A stretch of DNA of 64,000 nucleotides, from assembly GCA_963719465.1 (NCBI GenBank), contig OY970386.1:682001-746000 (forward strand). The letters are read 5' to 3'. The notes under the pieces were generated by a model. The model saw only the letters and a list, made by a program, of their open reading frames with translations. It did no database searches and was not told the origin of the DNA. This document shows positions 51,078 through 59,817 of the stretch, one piece after another. A program made the translations under genes and the position numbers. Each line of letters begins with the position of its first letter. Position 1 is the stretch's first letter. This DNA comes from JALHUB01 sp963719465. GTDB lineage: Bacteria > Chloroflexota > Dehalococcoidia > DSTF01 > JALHUB01.

Positions 51078-52610
51078 ATGGACTACGACTACATCATCGT
51101 CGGCTCAGGAATCGCCGGACTGTTCGCCGCCCTCCTCGCGCAGAAGCACGGCCGCGTCCTCATCCTCACGAAGGACTCCATCGACGAGTGCAACACGAAG
51201 CACGCTCAGGGCGGCATCGCGGCGCCCGTTGGCCCCGACGACTCGCCGGAGCTGCACCTCCGCGACACGCTTGCCGCCGGCGCCGGCCTGGTCGACGAGG
51301 AAGCGGCGCGCATCCTGACCGGCGAGGCGACCGAGCGCATCGCTGACCTCGTGCGCTTCGGCGTCCCGTTCGACAGCAGTGAGGGCCACGTCGAGCTCGG
51401 CCGCGAAGGCGCCCACAGCCGCGCCCGCGTCCTCCACGCCGGCGGCGACTCCACGGGCGAGCACATCGAGCTGTCGCTCAGCAGCCTCGCGCGCCTGTCC
51501 CCCGTCACGGTCCGCGAGTTCACCCTCGTCGAAGAGATTCTGACGGCGGACGGCGTCGCCCGCGGCGTCCAGGCGCTCGACGTACGCTCCGGCGCACGCG
51601 AACGCTTCGACGGCCGCTTCGTTATCCTGGCGACCGGCGGCGCGGGCCAGCTCTATCGCATCACGACGAACCCGGAAGTGGCGACCGGCGACGGCGTCGC
51701 CCTGGCCTATCGCGCCGGCGCTGAGATCGCCGACATGGAGTTCTTCCAGTTCCACCCGACGGCCTTGCGCCTTCCCGGCGTGCCCGCCTTCCTCATCTCC
51801 GAGGCCGTCCGCGGCGAGGGCGGCGTGCTCCGCGACGAGAAGGGCCGCGCCTTCATGACCGAATACCACCCGCAGAAAGACCTGGCGCCCCGCGACGTAG
51901 TTGCTCGCGCCATCGTCGCCGAGATGACGCGCTCTGGCGCCGACCACGTCGACCTCGACGTGACGCACCTGCCGCCGGAAAAGGTGAGCGCCCGCTTCCC
52001 GCAGATCTACCGCTTCTGCCTCGACCACGGCCTCGACATCACCCACCAGCCGATTCCCGTCTCGCCCGCCGCCCACTACATGATGGGCGGCGTTCGCACC
52101 AACACCTGGGCCGAGACCAGCCTGCCCGGCCTGTTCGCCTGCGGCGAGGTCGCCTGCACCGGCGTCCACGGCGCGAACCGCCTGGCTAGCAACTCGCTGC
52201 TGGAGACGGTCGTCTTTGCTCGTCGCGCCGTGCAGCGGACCCTCGACGGTGCGACTTCGCGGCCCCGGCCCGCTTCCGAAACGCGCCCCCTGCCCGAGGC
52301 GTCGCCGTCCAACGAAGGCCTCCCGCTCAGCAAGGCGGCGCTGCAAGCGCTCATGTGGGACGACGTGGGCATCATTCGCAGCGGCGAATCGCTCCGCCGC
52401 GCCCGGTCCGCCCTTGCTGCCTGGCAGAGCCGCCTGCCGTCGCCGCACGACCGCCCTTCGCACGAGCTGGCGAACCTGCTGCTGGTCGCCCGCCTCGTCA
52501 CGGAAGCGGCGTCCCTGCGCGAGGAAAGCCGCGGCGCCCACTTCCGCAGCGACTTCCCGGAGCCGCGCGAGTCCTGGCGCCGGCACATCGTCTTTCGCAA
52601 AGATGGCTGA
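51078..52610 (+). CDS. nadB: L-aspartate oxidase
   Basis: 510 residues. The flavoenzyme oxidises L-aspartate to iminoaspartate, the substrate of NadA. The FAD-binding motif is YDYIIVGSGIAGLFAALLAQ, followed by ECNTKHAQGGIAAPVGPDDS, HPTALRLPGVPAFLISEAVR with the active-site Arg, SPAAHYMMGGVRTN and CTGVHGANRLASNSLLE. No strong ribosome site precedes the ATG. It can use fumarate or oxygen as acceptor, so it suits an anaerobe or aerobe. nadC overlaps its end by 8 bp. Confidence 0.96.
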   Translation: MDYDYIIVGSGIAGLFAALLAQKHGRVLILTKDSIDECNTKHAQGGIAAPVGPDDSPELHLRDTLAAGAGLVDEEAARILTGEATERIADLVRFGVPFDSSEGHVELGREGAHSRARVLHAGGDSTGEHIELSLSSLARLSPVTVREFTLVEEILTADGVARGVQALDVRSGARERFDGRFVILATGGAGQLYRITTNPEVATGDGVALAYRAGAEIADMEFFQFHPTALRLPGVPAFLISEAVRGEGGVLRDEKGRAFMTEYHPQKDLAPRDVVARAIVAEMTRSGADHVDLDVTHLPPEKVSARFPQIYRFCLDHGLDITHQPIPVSPAAHYMMGGVRTNTWAETSLPGLFACGEVACTGVHGANRLASNSLLETVVFARRAVQRTLDGATSRPRPASETRPLPEASPSNEGLPLSKAALQALMWDDVGIIRSGESLRRARSALAAWQSRLPSPHDRPSHELANLLLVARLVTEAASLREESRGAHFRSDFPEPRESWRRHIVFRKDG

Positions 52611-53470
52611 ACAGCCCGACCGCCTCGACGACGAATATCTGCGGCGCATCGCCACGATGGCGCTGGAGGAGGACGGCGCCTTCGAGGACGTGACCACCGG
52701 TGCCCTCGTCCCGCCCGGCCTTTCGGGTAAGGCGGTGCTCCTGGCGAAGGCACCCGGCGTCGTTGCCGGGCTGCCCGCCGCGGCCGCCGTCTTCCGCGCC
52801 GTCGACCCGTCGATTCTCGTTTCGGCCGCTCGTCGAAGAAGGGGCGCGAATCCAGCCCGGAGACATCCTCGCCCAGATCGAAGGGTCCGACGGATCCATC
52901 CTCCGTGGAGAACGCGTCGCTCTCAACCTGCTGCAGCGGCTCTCCGGCATCGCCACGGCCACCGCCCGCCTGGTCGACGCCGTCGCCGGCCTGCCGACCG
53001 TCATCCTCGACACCCGCAAGACGACGCCCGGCCTCCGCGCCCTCGAGCGCTACGCCGTCCGCATGGGCGGCGGCCAGAACCACCGCTGGAACCTCGCGAC
53101 CGGCATCCTCGTGAAAGACAACCACTGGCGCGCCGTCGAAGCCGCGGGCGGGAGCGTGGAAAGCGCCGTCCGGCGACTGCGGGAGCGCGCGCCCGGCCTG
53201 CCCCTCGAAGTCGAAGTCACGTCGGTCGAAGAAGCGCGGGAGGCGCTTGCCGCAGGCGTCGACGTCCTGCTGCTCGACAACATGGGGCTGGACGAGATGC
53301 GCCGCGTGGTGGAAATGGCGCGCGGCAAGGCCAAGACCGAGGCGTCGGGCGGGATAACGGAGGCGACGGTGCGCGCCGTCGCGGAGACCGGCGTCGACTA
53401 CATCTCCATCGGAGCCATCACCCACTCAGCGCCGGCGCTGGACATCAGCCTCGAGCTAGCGACGGCGTAA
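52603..53470 (+). pseudogene. nadC: Nicotinate-nucleotide pyrophosphorylase (carboxylating), one extra base near 52825
   Basis: The ATG at 52603 overlaps the nadB stop. The first frame reads LDDEYLRRIATMALEEDGAF, EDVTTGALVPPG and GLPAAAAVFRAVDPSI, then the sense jumps frame at about 52815-52840 to PLVEEGARIQPGDILAQIEG, LNLLQRLSGIATATARLVDA, ILDTRKTTPGLRALERYAVR, GGGQNHRWNLATGILVKDNH and ISIGAITHSAPALDISLEL. One removed base restores a ~288-residue NadC that makes nicotinate mononucleotide from quinolinate and PRPP. All catalytic blocks (R, K in DTRKTTPG; H, R in GGQNHR) are intact on either side, so an assembly insertion is quite likely; if real, de novo NAD synthesis here would be broken. 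Confidence 0.85.
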
Positions 53471-53498
53471 CGCCGCATCCCACGCGCGCACCGCTGGA

Positions 53499-53582
53499 AG
53501 AGGGAGACTTCCCTCTGCCGGGGTTTCAAAGGGGTGCCCCCTTTGGGATTCTTGAAAGACATTTTGCGGGCGGGCGGGTGGG
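53499..53582. repeat. Double-hairpin REP-like element, copy b, with G-quadruplex motif
   Basis: AGAGGGA-GACT-TCCCTCT (53499-53516), linker GCCGGGGTTT, CAAAGGGG-TGC-CCCCTTTG (53527-53545), and 22 bp later GGGCGGGCGGGTGGG (53568-53582). It sits between the convergent nadC and L,D-transpeptidase genes. Linker and second loop match copy c at 63588-63664. Confidence 0.75.
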
Positions 53583-53680
53583 AAGATCGAACGTCGTTTG
53601 CGCGGGCGGCAGCAGGGCGGGGCGGACGATGGGCAGACGGGATGCCGGCGGGAGGGCCTATCGCGGTCGCTCCGCACACC

Positions 53681-54400
53681 TTACTGGTAGACGACGACGC
53701 GAGTGCCGATGGTCGCGAAGTCCCAGAAGTACTTGGCGTCGTCTTCCAACATCCCGACGCAGCCGTGACTCGACGCCACGTGCCCGAAAACGCTGGTCGG
53801 CTGCCAGTAGTTGTCGTGCAGCGCGACGGTGGGATAGAAGTACTGCGTCCAGAGCACGTTGGTGAGGTAGTAGCCCAAGGGGTCGTCGCGCGGGATGCCG
53901 ATCGTCTCTGAATCCATCGTCTCGTTCTGCTTGCGGTAGTTGATCCGGTAGTCGCCCGGCTTCGTCTCGAACCCCGGCCGGCCGGTGGTGACGAGCGCCT
54001 CGTACACCGCTTTCCCGCCGACGAACGCGTACGCCCGCTGCGTCGTCACGTCGACCGCTATCCAGCGCTCGTCCGGCCCGTAGGCGACGCCCGACGGCGG
54101 CACGGCGTACGGAAGCTCTCTCGCGGCGACCTCTGACGGCGGTTCGATGGTCGGCTCCGGCGTGGGCGTCGGCGCGGTCGCGGTCGCGACGCCGATCCAC
54201 CACACGAAGACATCGCTCTGCTGGCGCTGGACGTTGAGCGGCGGCGGCGAAGGCGTCGCTTCAATACCCTTCACGGCCTCCACCGGAGCGCCGGCGTCGT
54301 TCGAGCCGTGCGTCCAGGGCAGGGAGAAGGCGAGCACGGCCAGGGACAAGGGGATCAGCAGGCCCGGAACGGCCACGCGTAGAAGGGAACGAAGCCTCAT
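53681..54400 (-). CDS. L,D-transpeptidase (YkuD domain), membrane-anchored
   Basis: 239 residues. A signal anchor (residues 8-28), a Pro/Thr-rich linker (about 45-95), then a YkuD domain with RWIAVDVTTQRAYAFVGG, GRPGFETKPGDYRI and the catalytic signature FGHVASSHGCVGM (H-x6-S-H-G-C-x-G/R-M with nucleophile Cys). It forms 3-3 cross-links in peptidoglycan or attaches proteins to it; the final Arg of the usual S-H-G-C-x-R is Gly here, a tolerated change in some members. It is convergent to nadC across a REP element. Confidence 0.92.
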   Translation of the reverse strand: MRLRSLLRVAVPGLLIPLSLAVLAFSLPWTHGSNDAGAPVEAVKGIEATPSPPPLNVQRQQSDVFVWWIGVATATAPTPTPEPTIEPPSEVAARELPYAVPPSGVAYGPDERWIAVDVTTQRAYAFVGGKAVYEALVTTGRPGFETKPGDYRINYRKQNETMDSETIGIPRDDPLGYYLTNVLWTQYFYPTVALHDNYWQPTSVFGHVASSHGCVGMLEDDAKYFWDFATIGTRVVVYQ

Positions 54401-54462
54401 GCCACCACCCGACTTCCTGAGCGGGCGCCTACGCGATTATAGGCTCACGCGAGCTGCGCCGT

Positions 54463-54927
54463 CTATCCTCTTCGCGGACGCTGCAAATCCGCCGTGTCGA
54501 GCATGATGGTGACGGGGCCGTCGTTCACCAGCTCGACCTGCATGTGCGCGCCGAACCGCCCGCTCGCCACGTGAACGCCCGCCGCCCGCAGCGACTCCTC
54601 GAACTCCAGCACCAGCGCCTCGGCCATCTCCGGCGCCGCGGCAGCCGCGAAGCTGGGGCGCCTTCCCCGTCGCGTGTCGGCGAGGAGCGTGAACTGGCTG
54701 ACCACGAGCGCGTTGCCGCCCGTATCCAGAAGCGACAGGTTGAAACGGCCGTCGGCGTCCTCGAAGATGCGCAGTTCCGCCGTCTTCCGGGCCAGCCGGC
54801 GCGCTTCTTCGATGCCGTCGCCCTCCGCTACGCCGAGCAGGATGAGGCTCCCCGCGCCGATCGCGCCGACGATCTCGCCGTCCACTTCAACGGTTGCCCG
54901 GCTGACGCGCTGGATCAGGGCCTTCAC
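54463..54927 (-). CDS. dtd: D-aminoacyl-tRNA deacylase
   Basis: 154 residues. It hydrolyses D-aminoacyl-tRNA (and Gly-tRNA(Ala)) to keep translation stereospecific. The start KALIQRVSRATVEVDGEIVG is canonical; the two cross-subunit motifs are SQFTLLADTRRGRRPSF and ELVNDGPVTIMLD (N-x-G-P-x-T), which form the Gly-cisPro active site. The C terminus extends a few residues past the family end. It lies between the L,D-transpeptidase and FmdB genes on one strand and may share a transcript with the latter. Confidence 0.96.
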   Translation of the reverse strand: MKALIQRVSRATVEVDGEIVGAIGAGSLILLGVAEGDGIEEARRLARKTAELRIFEDADGRFNLSLLDTGGNALVVSQFTLLADTRRGRRPSFAAAAAPEMAEALVLEFEESLRAAGVHVASGRFGAHMQVELVNDGPVTIMLDTADLQRPRRG

Positions 54928-54936
54928 GGCGTCGCT

Positions 54937-55260
54937 CTAGGCCGCGGTCTTTGGTGGCTTCTCCGAAGTCTTTTCGGCCGGCTTGCTCTCGGCGACGGGA
55001 GCGGCTGCTTCGACGCTTTCGACGCTGGAGGCCTTCTCGCCATCGCCACCGTTCGAGCCGCTGGAAGAGCCGACGTGACCGCTCTTGCGGTTGTCGGTCA
55101 CGTAGAAGCCGCTGCCCCTGAAGAGAACAGGGGGCGCGTGGATAACGCGTCGCGATTCGCCGCCGCACTCAGGGCAGGCGTGGTTAGCGGGAGCATCGAA
55201 GCCTTCGCGCCTCTCGTACTGGTGGCCGCACTTGGTGCATCGATACTCGTAAGTAGGCAA
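54937..55260 (-). CDS. FmdB-type zinc-ribbon protein
   Basis: 107 residues from a TTG at 55260 with GGAGGACG upstream; this gives the family's fixed start P-T-Y-E-Y-R-C. The zinc ribbon is YEYRCTKCGHQYERREGF then HACPECGGESRRV (C-x2-C...C-x2-C). A Ser/Gly linker and an Ala/Pro/Lys-rich tail (SVESVEAAAPVAESKPAEK) follow. Members are called FmdB or zinc-ribbon putative regulators; the function is unknown. It lies divergent from rpsB. Confidence 0.9.
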   Translation of the reverse strand: MPTYEYRCTKCGHQYERREGFDAPANHACPECGGESRRVIHAPPVLFRGSGFYVTDNRKSGHVGSSSGSNGGDGEKASSVESVEAAAPVAESKPAEKTSEKPPKTAA

Positions 55261-55349
55261 CTCTGCGTCCTCCGTGAATCTCTTCTGATTCCAATTTACT
55301 TGACCTGCGGTTAAACGGCAAGCGCCGGATGCCACCGCCGCAGCGACCG

Positions 55350-55420
55350 TTGCCCACGGCGAAGCTATATGATATAGTGAGTGACGCTCGCCCGCATGCC
55401 TCTAGGGGTAAAAGCGGGCG
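55350..55420 (+). promoter_or_regulatory. rpsB promoter and leader stem
   Basis: TTGCCC (55350-55355), 17 bp, TATAGT (55373-55378). The leader then has CGCCCGC at 55389-55395 complementary to GCGGGCG at 55414-55420 (extendable by two pairs), with an 18-nt loop. An autoregulatory S2 leader is possible but unproven. Confidence 0.5.
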
Positions 55421-55468
55421 GGTTATTGCAGTTGGCATTTCACCTAACGGAGGAGACTTATTCCAGCT

Positions 55469-56329
55469 TTGGCCGCGCCAGTCAGCATGAAATCGCTCCT
55501 CGAGGCCGGAGTCCACTTCGGCCACCAGACGCAGCGCTGGGACCCACGCATGCGCCCTTACATCTTCACGGAGCGCAACGGCATCCACATCATCGACCTG
55601 CAGCAGACGGTCCAGTATCTCAGCCGCGCCACCGACTTCGTCCGCGACCTGGTGGGAAGCGGCCAGGCGATCCTGTTCTGCGGCACCAAGCGCCAGGCGC
55701 AGGAGTCCGTCGAAGCAGAGGCGAAGCGGGCCATGATGCCTTATGTCAACAATCGCTGGCTCGGCGGAACGCTGACTAACTTCGCGACCATCCAGTCGCG
55801 AATCGACCACCTCGTGCGCTTGGAAGACAACAAGTCGCGCGGCGAGTTCGACCGCCTTCCTAAGAAGGAAGTCATGAAGCTCGACAAGGAAATAGAGCGA
55901 CTCAACCGGCACTTCGGTGGCGTCAAGGAGATGACGGCCATTCCCGGCGCCATCTTCATCGTCGACACGACCGCCGAGCGCATCGCCGTGGCCGAGGCCA
56001 AGCGCGTGGGCATCCCAATCGTCGCCATGGTGGACACGAACGGCAACCCGGATGAGATCGACTACCCGATACCGGCGAATGACGACGCCATTCGCGCCGT
56101 CCGCCTCGTCACCAGCCGCATCGCCGACGCCGTCCTGGAAGGGCTGTCGCTGCGAGAGTACACGCCGGAGATGGCGGAGGTGCTGGCCGGCCAGACCTAC
56201 AGCGTCTCGCCTGACGAAGAGGTGGCTGAGCCAGCGGAGGAAGAGGCGGAAGAGACCGGCGAATCGACTGAAACTGCATCGGCGAAGGAGCCGCCCGCTT
56301 CGACAAACGAAACGGAAGGGACAGCATAA
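55469..56329 (+). CDS. rpsB: 30S ribosomal protein S2
   Basis: 286 residues. Family blocks are MKSLLEAGVHFGHQTQRWDP, NGIHIIDLQQTV, AILFCGTKRQAQESV, NNRWLGGTLTNFATIQSRI and NPDEIDYPIPANDDAIRAVR. The C-terminal tail is Glu/Ala-rich and longer than in E. coli. The start is uncertain: TTG 55469 is 14 nt from GGAGGA, whereas an in-frame ATT at 55460 is 5 nt from it and would add three residues. First gene of the rpsB-tsf-pyrH-frr operon. Confidence 0.96.
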   Translation: MAAPVSMKSLLEAGVHFGHQTQRWDPRMRPYIFTERNGIHIIDLQQTVQYLSRATDFVRDLVGSGQAILFCGTKRQAQESVEAEAKRAMMPYVNNRWLGGTLTNFATIQSRIDHLVRLEDNKSRGEFDRLPKKEVMKLDKEIERLNRHFGGVKEMTAIPGAIFIVDTTAERIAVAEAKRVGIPIVAMVDTNGNPDEIDYPIPANDDAIRAVRLVTSRIADAVLEGLSLREYTPEMAEVLAGQTYSVSPDEEVAEPAEEEAEETGESTETASAKEPPASTNETEGTA

Positions 56330-56330
56330 G

Positions 56331-56834
56331 GTGGAGGTTACCGCACAGGAAGTCAAAGAGCTTAGAAAGATGACCGGCGCCGGCGTCATGGACTGCAAGC
56401 GCGCGCTGCAGGAGGCCGGCGGCGATAAGACCAGGGCCGCGGAGATACTGCGAAAGCGCGGCCTGAGCGCGGCGGAGAAGAAGTCGCACCGAACGACGGA
56501 GCAGGGACTAGTGGAGTGCTACATCCACGCCGGCGGCCGCATCGGCGCGATGGTCGAGGTGAACTGCGAGACGGACTTCGTCGCGCGCACGCCCGACTTC
56601 AAGGCGCTGGCCCGTGACCTGGCGATGCAGGTCGCCGCGACAGGCCCAGTCAGCGTCTCCGAGGACGACCTTCCGGCCGACGTTCGGGGCGAGCCGAAGG
56701 AGCTGTGCCTCCTCTGCCAGGACTACATCCGCGACCCATCGCGCACCGTTCTCGACATCGTCAACGACGTAATCGCCAAGACGGGCGAGAACGTCAGAGT
56801 CCGTCGTTTCGCGAGATTCGAGCTGGGTAGCTAG
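56331..56834 (+). CDS. tsf: Elongation factor Ts, short form
   Basis: 167 residues from a GTG one base after the rpsB stop. It shows the UBA-like N terminus (VKELRKMTGAGVMDCKRALQ) with the T-D/G-A-G-x-M-D-C-K-x-A-L block, the core GAMVEVNCETDFVARTPDF and a C-terminal helix (TVLDIVNDVIAKTGENVRVR). It lacks the second half of the core found in the ~280-residue enterobacterial form; compact EF-Ts of this size is known from Chloroflexota, Thermus and others. It recycles EF-Tu-GDP. Confidence 0.95.
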   Translation: MEVTAQEVKELRKMTGAGVMDCKRALQEAGGDKTRAAEILRKRGLSAAEKKSHRTTEQGLVECYIHAGGRIGAMVEVNCETDFVARTPDFKALARDLAMQVAATGPVSVSEDDLPADVRGEPKELCLLCQDYIRDPSRTVLDIVNDVIAKTGENVRVRRFARFELGS

Positions 56835-56843
56835 GGCCAGGCC

Positions 56844-57599
56844 ATGGCCGAAAGCGGCAAACGCGTCCTCCTGAAGATCAGCGGGGAAGCGCTCGCCGAC
56901 GAACAGCGCTACGGAATCGACGCCGCTACCCTCAGCCGCATCGCCTCTCAAATCAAGGCCGCGCAAGAAGACCATACCCAGATAGGCGTCGTCATCGGCG
57001 CCGGCAACATCATACGCGGCAGCGCCATCGGCGGCGAACGCGGCCTGGAGCGCGTGACCGCCGACTACGCCGGCATGCTGGCGACGATCATCAACTCCCT
57101 CGCCCTCCAGAGCGCCCTCGAACGCCAGGGCGTCGACGTATGCGTCCACTCCGCCTTGCCGGTTCAGGAGGTCGTCGAGCCGTTCGCCTGCCGCCGCGCC
57201 ATCGATCACCTGGAGGAAGGCGGCGTCGTCATCTTCGCCGGCGGCACCGGCAATCCCTACTTCACAACCGATACCGCCGCCGCCTTGCGCGCCGTCGAGA
57301 TCGGCGCCGACATGGTGCTGATGGCGAAGAACAAGGTCAACGGCGTCTACGAGGGCAACCCGCGCAACACGCCGGGCGTCCGCCGCTTCAAATCGCTCAG
57401 CTACCAGGACACCCTTGACCGTCGCCTGGAGGTGATGGACAGCACGGCGGTGACGCTCTGCATGGTCCACCACCTGCCGATAGTCGTCTTCGACCTGCAG
57501 GCGCCCGACGGCATCGTCCGCGCGGTCCGCGGCGAGCCAATAGGCACGCTCATCGGCGACACGGAGACCGTCTACGCCGATACCGAAGTCGCTTCTTAA
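56844..57599 (+). CDS. pyrH: UMP kinase
   Basis: 251 residues. Bacterial-type (amino-acid-kinase fold) UMP kinase making UDP. Motifs: RVLLKISGEALAD (phosphate-binding Lys), GVVIGAGNIIRGS, DYAGMLATIINSLAL, GGTGNPYFTTDTAAALRAVE and KNKVNGVYEGNPRN. The order tsf-pyrH-frr is among the most conserved in bacteria; 9 bp separate it from tsf. Confidence 0.97.
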   Translation: MAESGKRVLLKISGEALADEQRYGIDAATLSRIASQIKAAQEDHTQIGVVIGAGNIIRGSAIGGERGLERVTADYAGMLATIINSLALQSALERQGVDVCVHSALPVQEVVEPFACRRAIDHLEEGGVVIFAGGTGNPYFTTDTAAALRAVEIGADMVLMAKNKVNGVYEGNPRNTPGVRRFKSLSYQDTLDRRLEVMDSTAVTLCMVHHLPIVVFDLQAPDGIVRAVRGEPIGTLIGDTETVYADTEVAS

Positions 57600-57629
57600 C
57601 GCCGACCCAGTTCTGGGAGGAGCTACCGC

Positions 57630-58187
57630 ATGATCGACGACACGATAGAGGACGCCGAAAGACGTATGAAGAGCGCGGTCGCCGTGCTCCAGCGTGAGCT
57701 CGACGGCGTTCGCAGCGGCCGCGCCCGACCGGGCCTCGTCGAAGGGCTGAAAGTCGACGTGTACGGCAGCGCCATGCCCCTGAACCAGCTCGCGACCATC
57801 GCGGTGCCGGAAGCGCGCCTCATCACGATTCAGCCGTGGGACCGGCAATCGCTGGGCGCGATCGAGAAGGCGATCCAGAAGTCGGACCTGGGGCTGAACC
57901 CATCCAACGACGGTCACACAATTCGACTCGCCGTCCCCCAGCTCACGGAGCAGCGGCGCAAGGAGCTGGTGAAGATCGTCCACAACAAGGTGGAGGAAGG
58001 CCGCGTCGCCGTGCGCAACGTGCGACGCCACTCCGTCGACGAACTGCGGTCACTGGACAAGGACAAGGAGATATCGGACGACGAGGAGAAGCGCGCCGCA
58101 GACCGCCTCCAGAAGCTGACCGACAAGTACGTCGAAGAGATCGACAAGCTGGGCCGAGAGAAGGAAGCGGAGCTGCTGGAGGTCTAG
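57630..58187 (+). CDS. frr: Ribosome recycling factor
   Basis: 185 residues, the standard length. With EF-G it splits the post-termination ribosome. The three-helix/hinge blocks are DAERRMKSAVAVLQRELDGV, RSGRARPGLVEGLKVDVYGS, PLNQLATIAVPEARLITIQP, WDRQSLGAIEKAIQKSDLGL and the final IDKLGREKEAELLEV. GGGAGGAG lies 8 nt before the ATG. Confidence 0.98.
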   Translation: MIDDTIEDAERRMKSAVAVLQRELDGVRSGRARPGLVEGLKVDVYGSAMPLNQLATIAVPEARLITIQPWDRQSLGAIEKAIQKSDLGLNPSNDGHTIRLAVPQLTEQRRKELVKIVHNKVEEGRVAVRNVRRHSVDELRSLDKDKEISDDEEKRAADRLQKLTDKYVEEIDKLGREKEAELLEV

Positions 58188-58259
58188 CGCCGGACGCCGA
58201 AGAGACCGGAAACGAATTGTTGGGGGCGCACGGCCGTGCGCCCTTACGGCACGAACGCC

Positions 58260-58982
58260 ATGGCTGGTTCCGATAAGGCATCGATGCAACAGCTCCCCAC
58301 CCACATCGCTATCATCATGGACGGCAACGGGCGCTGGGCGAAGGAGCGCGGCCTCTCGCGGCAGGCCGGACACCGCGCCGGAACCGAGAACATCCGCCGC
58401 ATCATCCGGCACCTGGGCGAACGCGGCGTCCCCTGCCTGACGCTCTACGCCTTCTCCACCGAGAACTGGTCGCGGCCGCGACCCGAGGTCCGTGCCCTCA
58501 TGTCGCTTATCGCCCGCGTGATCAGGCGGGAGATAAAGGAGCTGAACGAGCGCGGCGTTCGCCTGCGACACCTGGGCCGCCTGGAGAACCTGGCGCCCTC
58601 GGTTCGGCGACAGGTCGAAGAAGCGCTGGAGCTGACGAAGAACAACACCGACATGACCGTCGCCGTCGCCTTCGACTACGGCGGCCGGGCCGAGATCGTC
58701 GATGCGATGCGACGCATCATCGAAGAGGGCGTTCCGCCGCAGCAGGTCGACGAGGAGGTCGTCTCTTCCCACCTGTACACGGCCGGCATGCCGGACCCCG
58801 ACCTCGTCATTCGCACCGCCGGCGAGATGCGCCTGTCCAACTTCCTCATCTGGCAGGCCGCCTACGCCGAGTACTTCTCGACGCCGACCTACTGGCCGGA
58901 CTTCGGGCCGGAGCAGCTCGACGAGGCGCTGCGGGCCTACGCGCAACGCGAGCGTCGCTTCGGCGGGCTGGACGCCCGCTGA
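58260..58982 (+). CDS. uppS: Isoprenyl (undecaprenyl) diphosphate synthase
   Basis: 240 residues from ATG 58260; a GTG at 58236 in frame is possible but gives an unusual N terminus. cis-Prenyltransferase making the lipid carrier for peptidoglycan: THIAIIMDGNGRWAKERGL (catalytic Asp), GHRAGTENIRRI, LTLYAFSTENWSRP, MPDPDLVIRTAGEMRLSNF and LIWQAAYAEYFSTPTYWPDF are all family blocks. It links the isoprenoid genes dxr and ispG downstream with cell-wall synthesis. Confidence 0.96.
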   Translation: MAGSDKASMQQLPTHIAIIMDGNGRWAKERGLSRQAGHRAGTENIRRIIRHLGERGVPCLTLYAFSTENWSRPRPEVRALMSLIARVIRREIKELNERGVRLRHLGRLENLAPSVRRQVEEALELTKNNTDMTVAVAFDYGGRAEIVDAMRRIIEEGVPPQQVDEEVVSSHLYTAGMPDPDLVIRTAGEMRLSNFLIWQAAYAEYFSTPTYWPDFGPEQLDEALRAYAQRERRFGGLDAR

Positions 58983-58992
58983 CGGGAGCCGC

Positions 58993-59817
58993 ATGCGAAG
59001 ACAAAGGCAGGACGCCGGAAACGAAAGCAATCTCGGCCTGCGGGTCGCCAGCGCGGCCGTGGGCATCCCGCTCATCGTCCTCTTCGTCTGGGCCGGCGCT
59101 CGCTGGTACACCGGTGCTATCGCTGCTCTGCTCGTGGCCGCGACGGTCGAGTTCCAGGCCGCCCGCGGCGCCCGCTTCGACGGCCTCGTGCTGCTGGGCG
59201 CGGCGCTATCCGGCAGCCTGGCGATTGCCGCCTATGCCGGCTACAACTGGCTCGTCTGGGTGATGACCGGCGCCGTCGTCCTGCCGCTCCTCTGGGCGAT
59301 GACCGTTCATTCCACCCGGGACGCCTTCGCCGAGTGGCTCTGGACCGTCGGCGGCGTGCTCTACCTGGGCTGGCTCGGCTGCCATCTGGTTCTCCTCCGC
59401 AACGTCGGCGATGGGCGCGACTGGGTGTTCCTGGCGCTCTTCGGCACCTTCGCGACCGATACCTCCGCCTACTTCGTCGGCCGCGCCTTCGGACGCACGC
59501 CGCTCGCCCCGGCGATAAGCCCGGGCAAAACGGTGGAGGGCGCGGTCGGCGGCTTCGCCTTCGGCATCGCGATGGTGCTCCTGCTGAACTACTTCTTAGG
59601 GCTGCGCGTGAAGGCGTCGGACATCATCCCGCTCGCCTTCCTGCTGCCGGTCATGGCGCAGCTCGGCGACCTCGTGGAGTCGAAGCTGAAACGCGGCATG
59701 CGCGTGAAGGACGCCAGCCACCTCATCCCCGGCCACGGCGGCCTGATGGACCGCTTCGATAGCGTGCTCCTCGTAACCGTGGTGGTATACTACTATTTGA
59801 AGTGGGTGATTCTGTAA
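58993..59817 (+). CDS. cdsA: Phosphatidate cytidylyltransferase
   Basis: 274 residues, GGGAG before the ATG. Makes CDP-diacylglycerol, the precursor of phospholipids. Seven or eight membrane helices; the C-terminal signature is spread over LAPAISPGKTVEGAVGGFAF, QLGDLVESKLKRGMRVKDAS and HLIPGHGGLMDRFDSVL (S-P-K-K-T/V-x-E-G and K-D-x-x-x-x-x-P-G-H-G-G-x-x-D-R). It follows uppS by 10 bp and overlaps dxr by 16 bp. Confidence 0.96.
   Translation: MRRQRQDAGNESNLGLRVASAAVGIPLIVLFVWAGARWYTGAIAALLVAATVEFQAARGARFDGLVLLGAALSGSLAIAAYAGYNWLVWVMTGAVVLPLLWAMTVHSTRDAFAEWLWTVGGVLYLGWLGCHLVLLRNVGDGRDWVFLALFGTFATDTSAYFVGRAFGRTPLAPAISPGKTVEGAVGGFAFGIAMVLLLNYFLGLRVKASDIIPLAFLLPVMAQLGDLVESKLKRGMRVKDASHLIPGHGGLMDRFDSVLLVTVVVYYYLKWVIL

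Noticed and set aside
56508..58031. 507-residue minus-strand open frame opposite tsf, pyrH and frr
   Set aside because: Spans three strongly supported genes and two intergenic gaps; antisense shadow of GC-rich codons.
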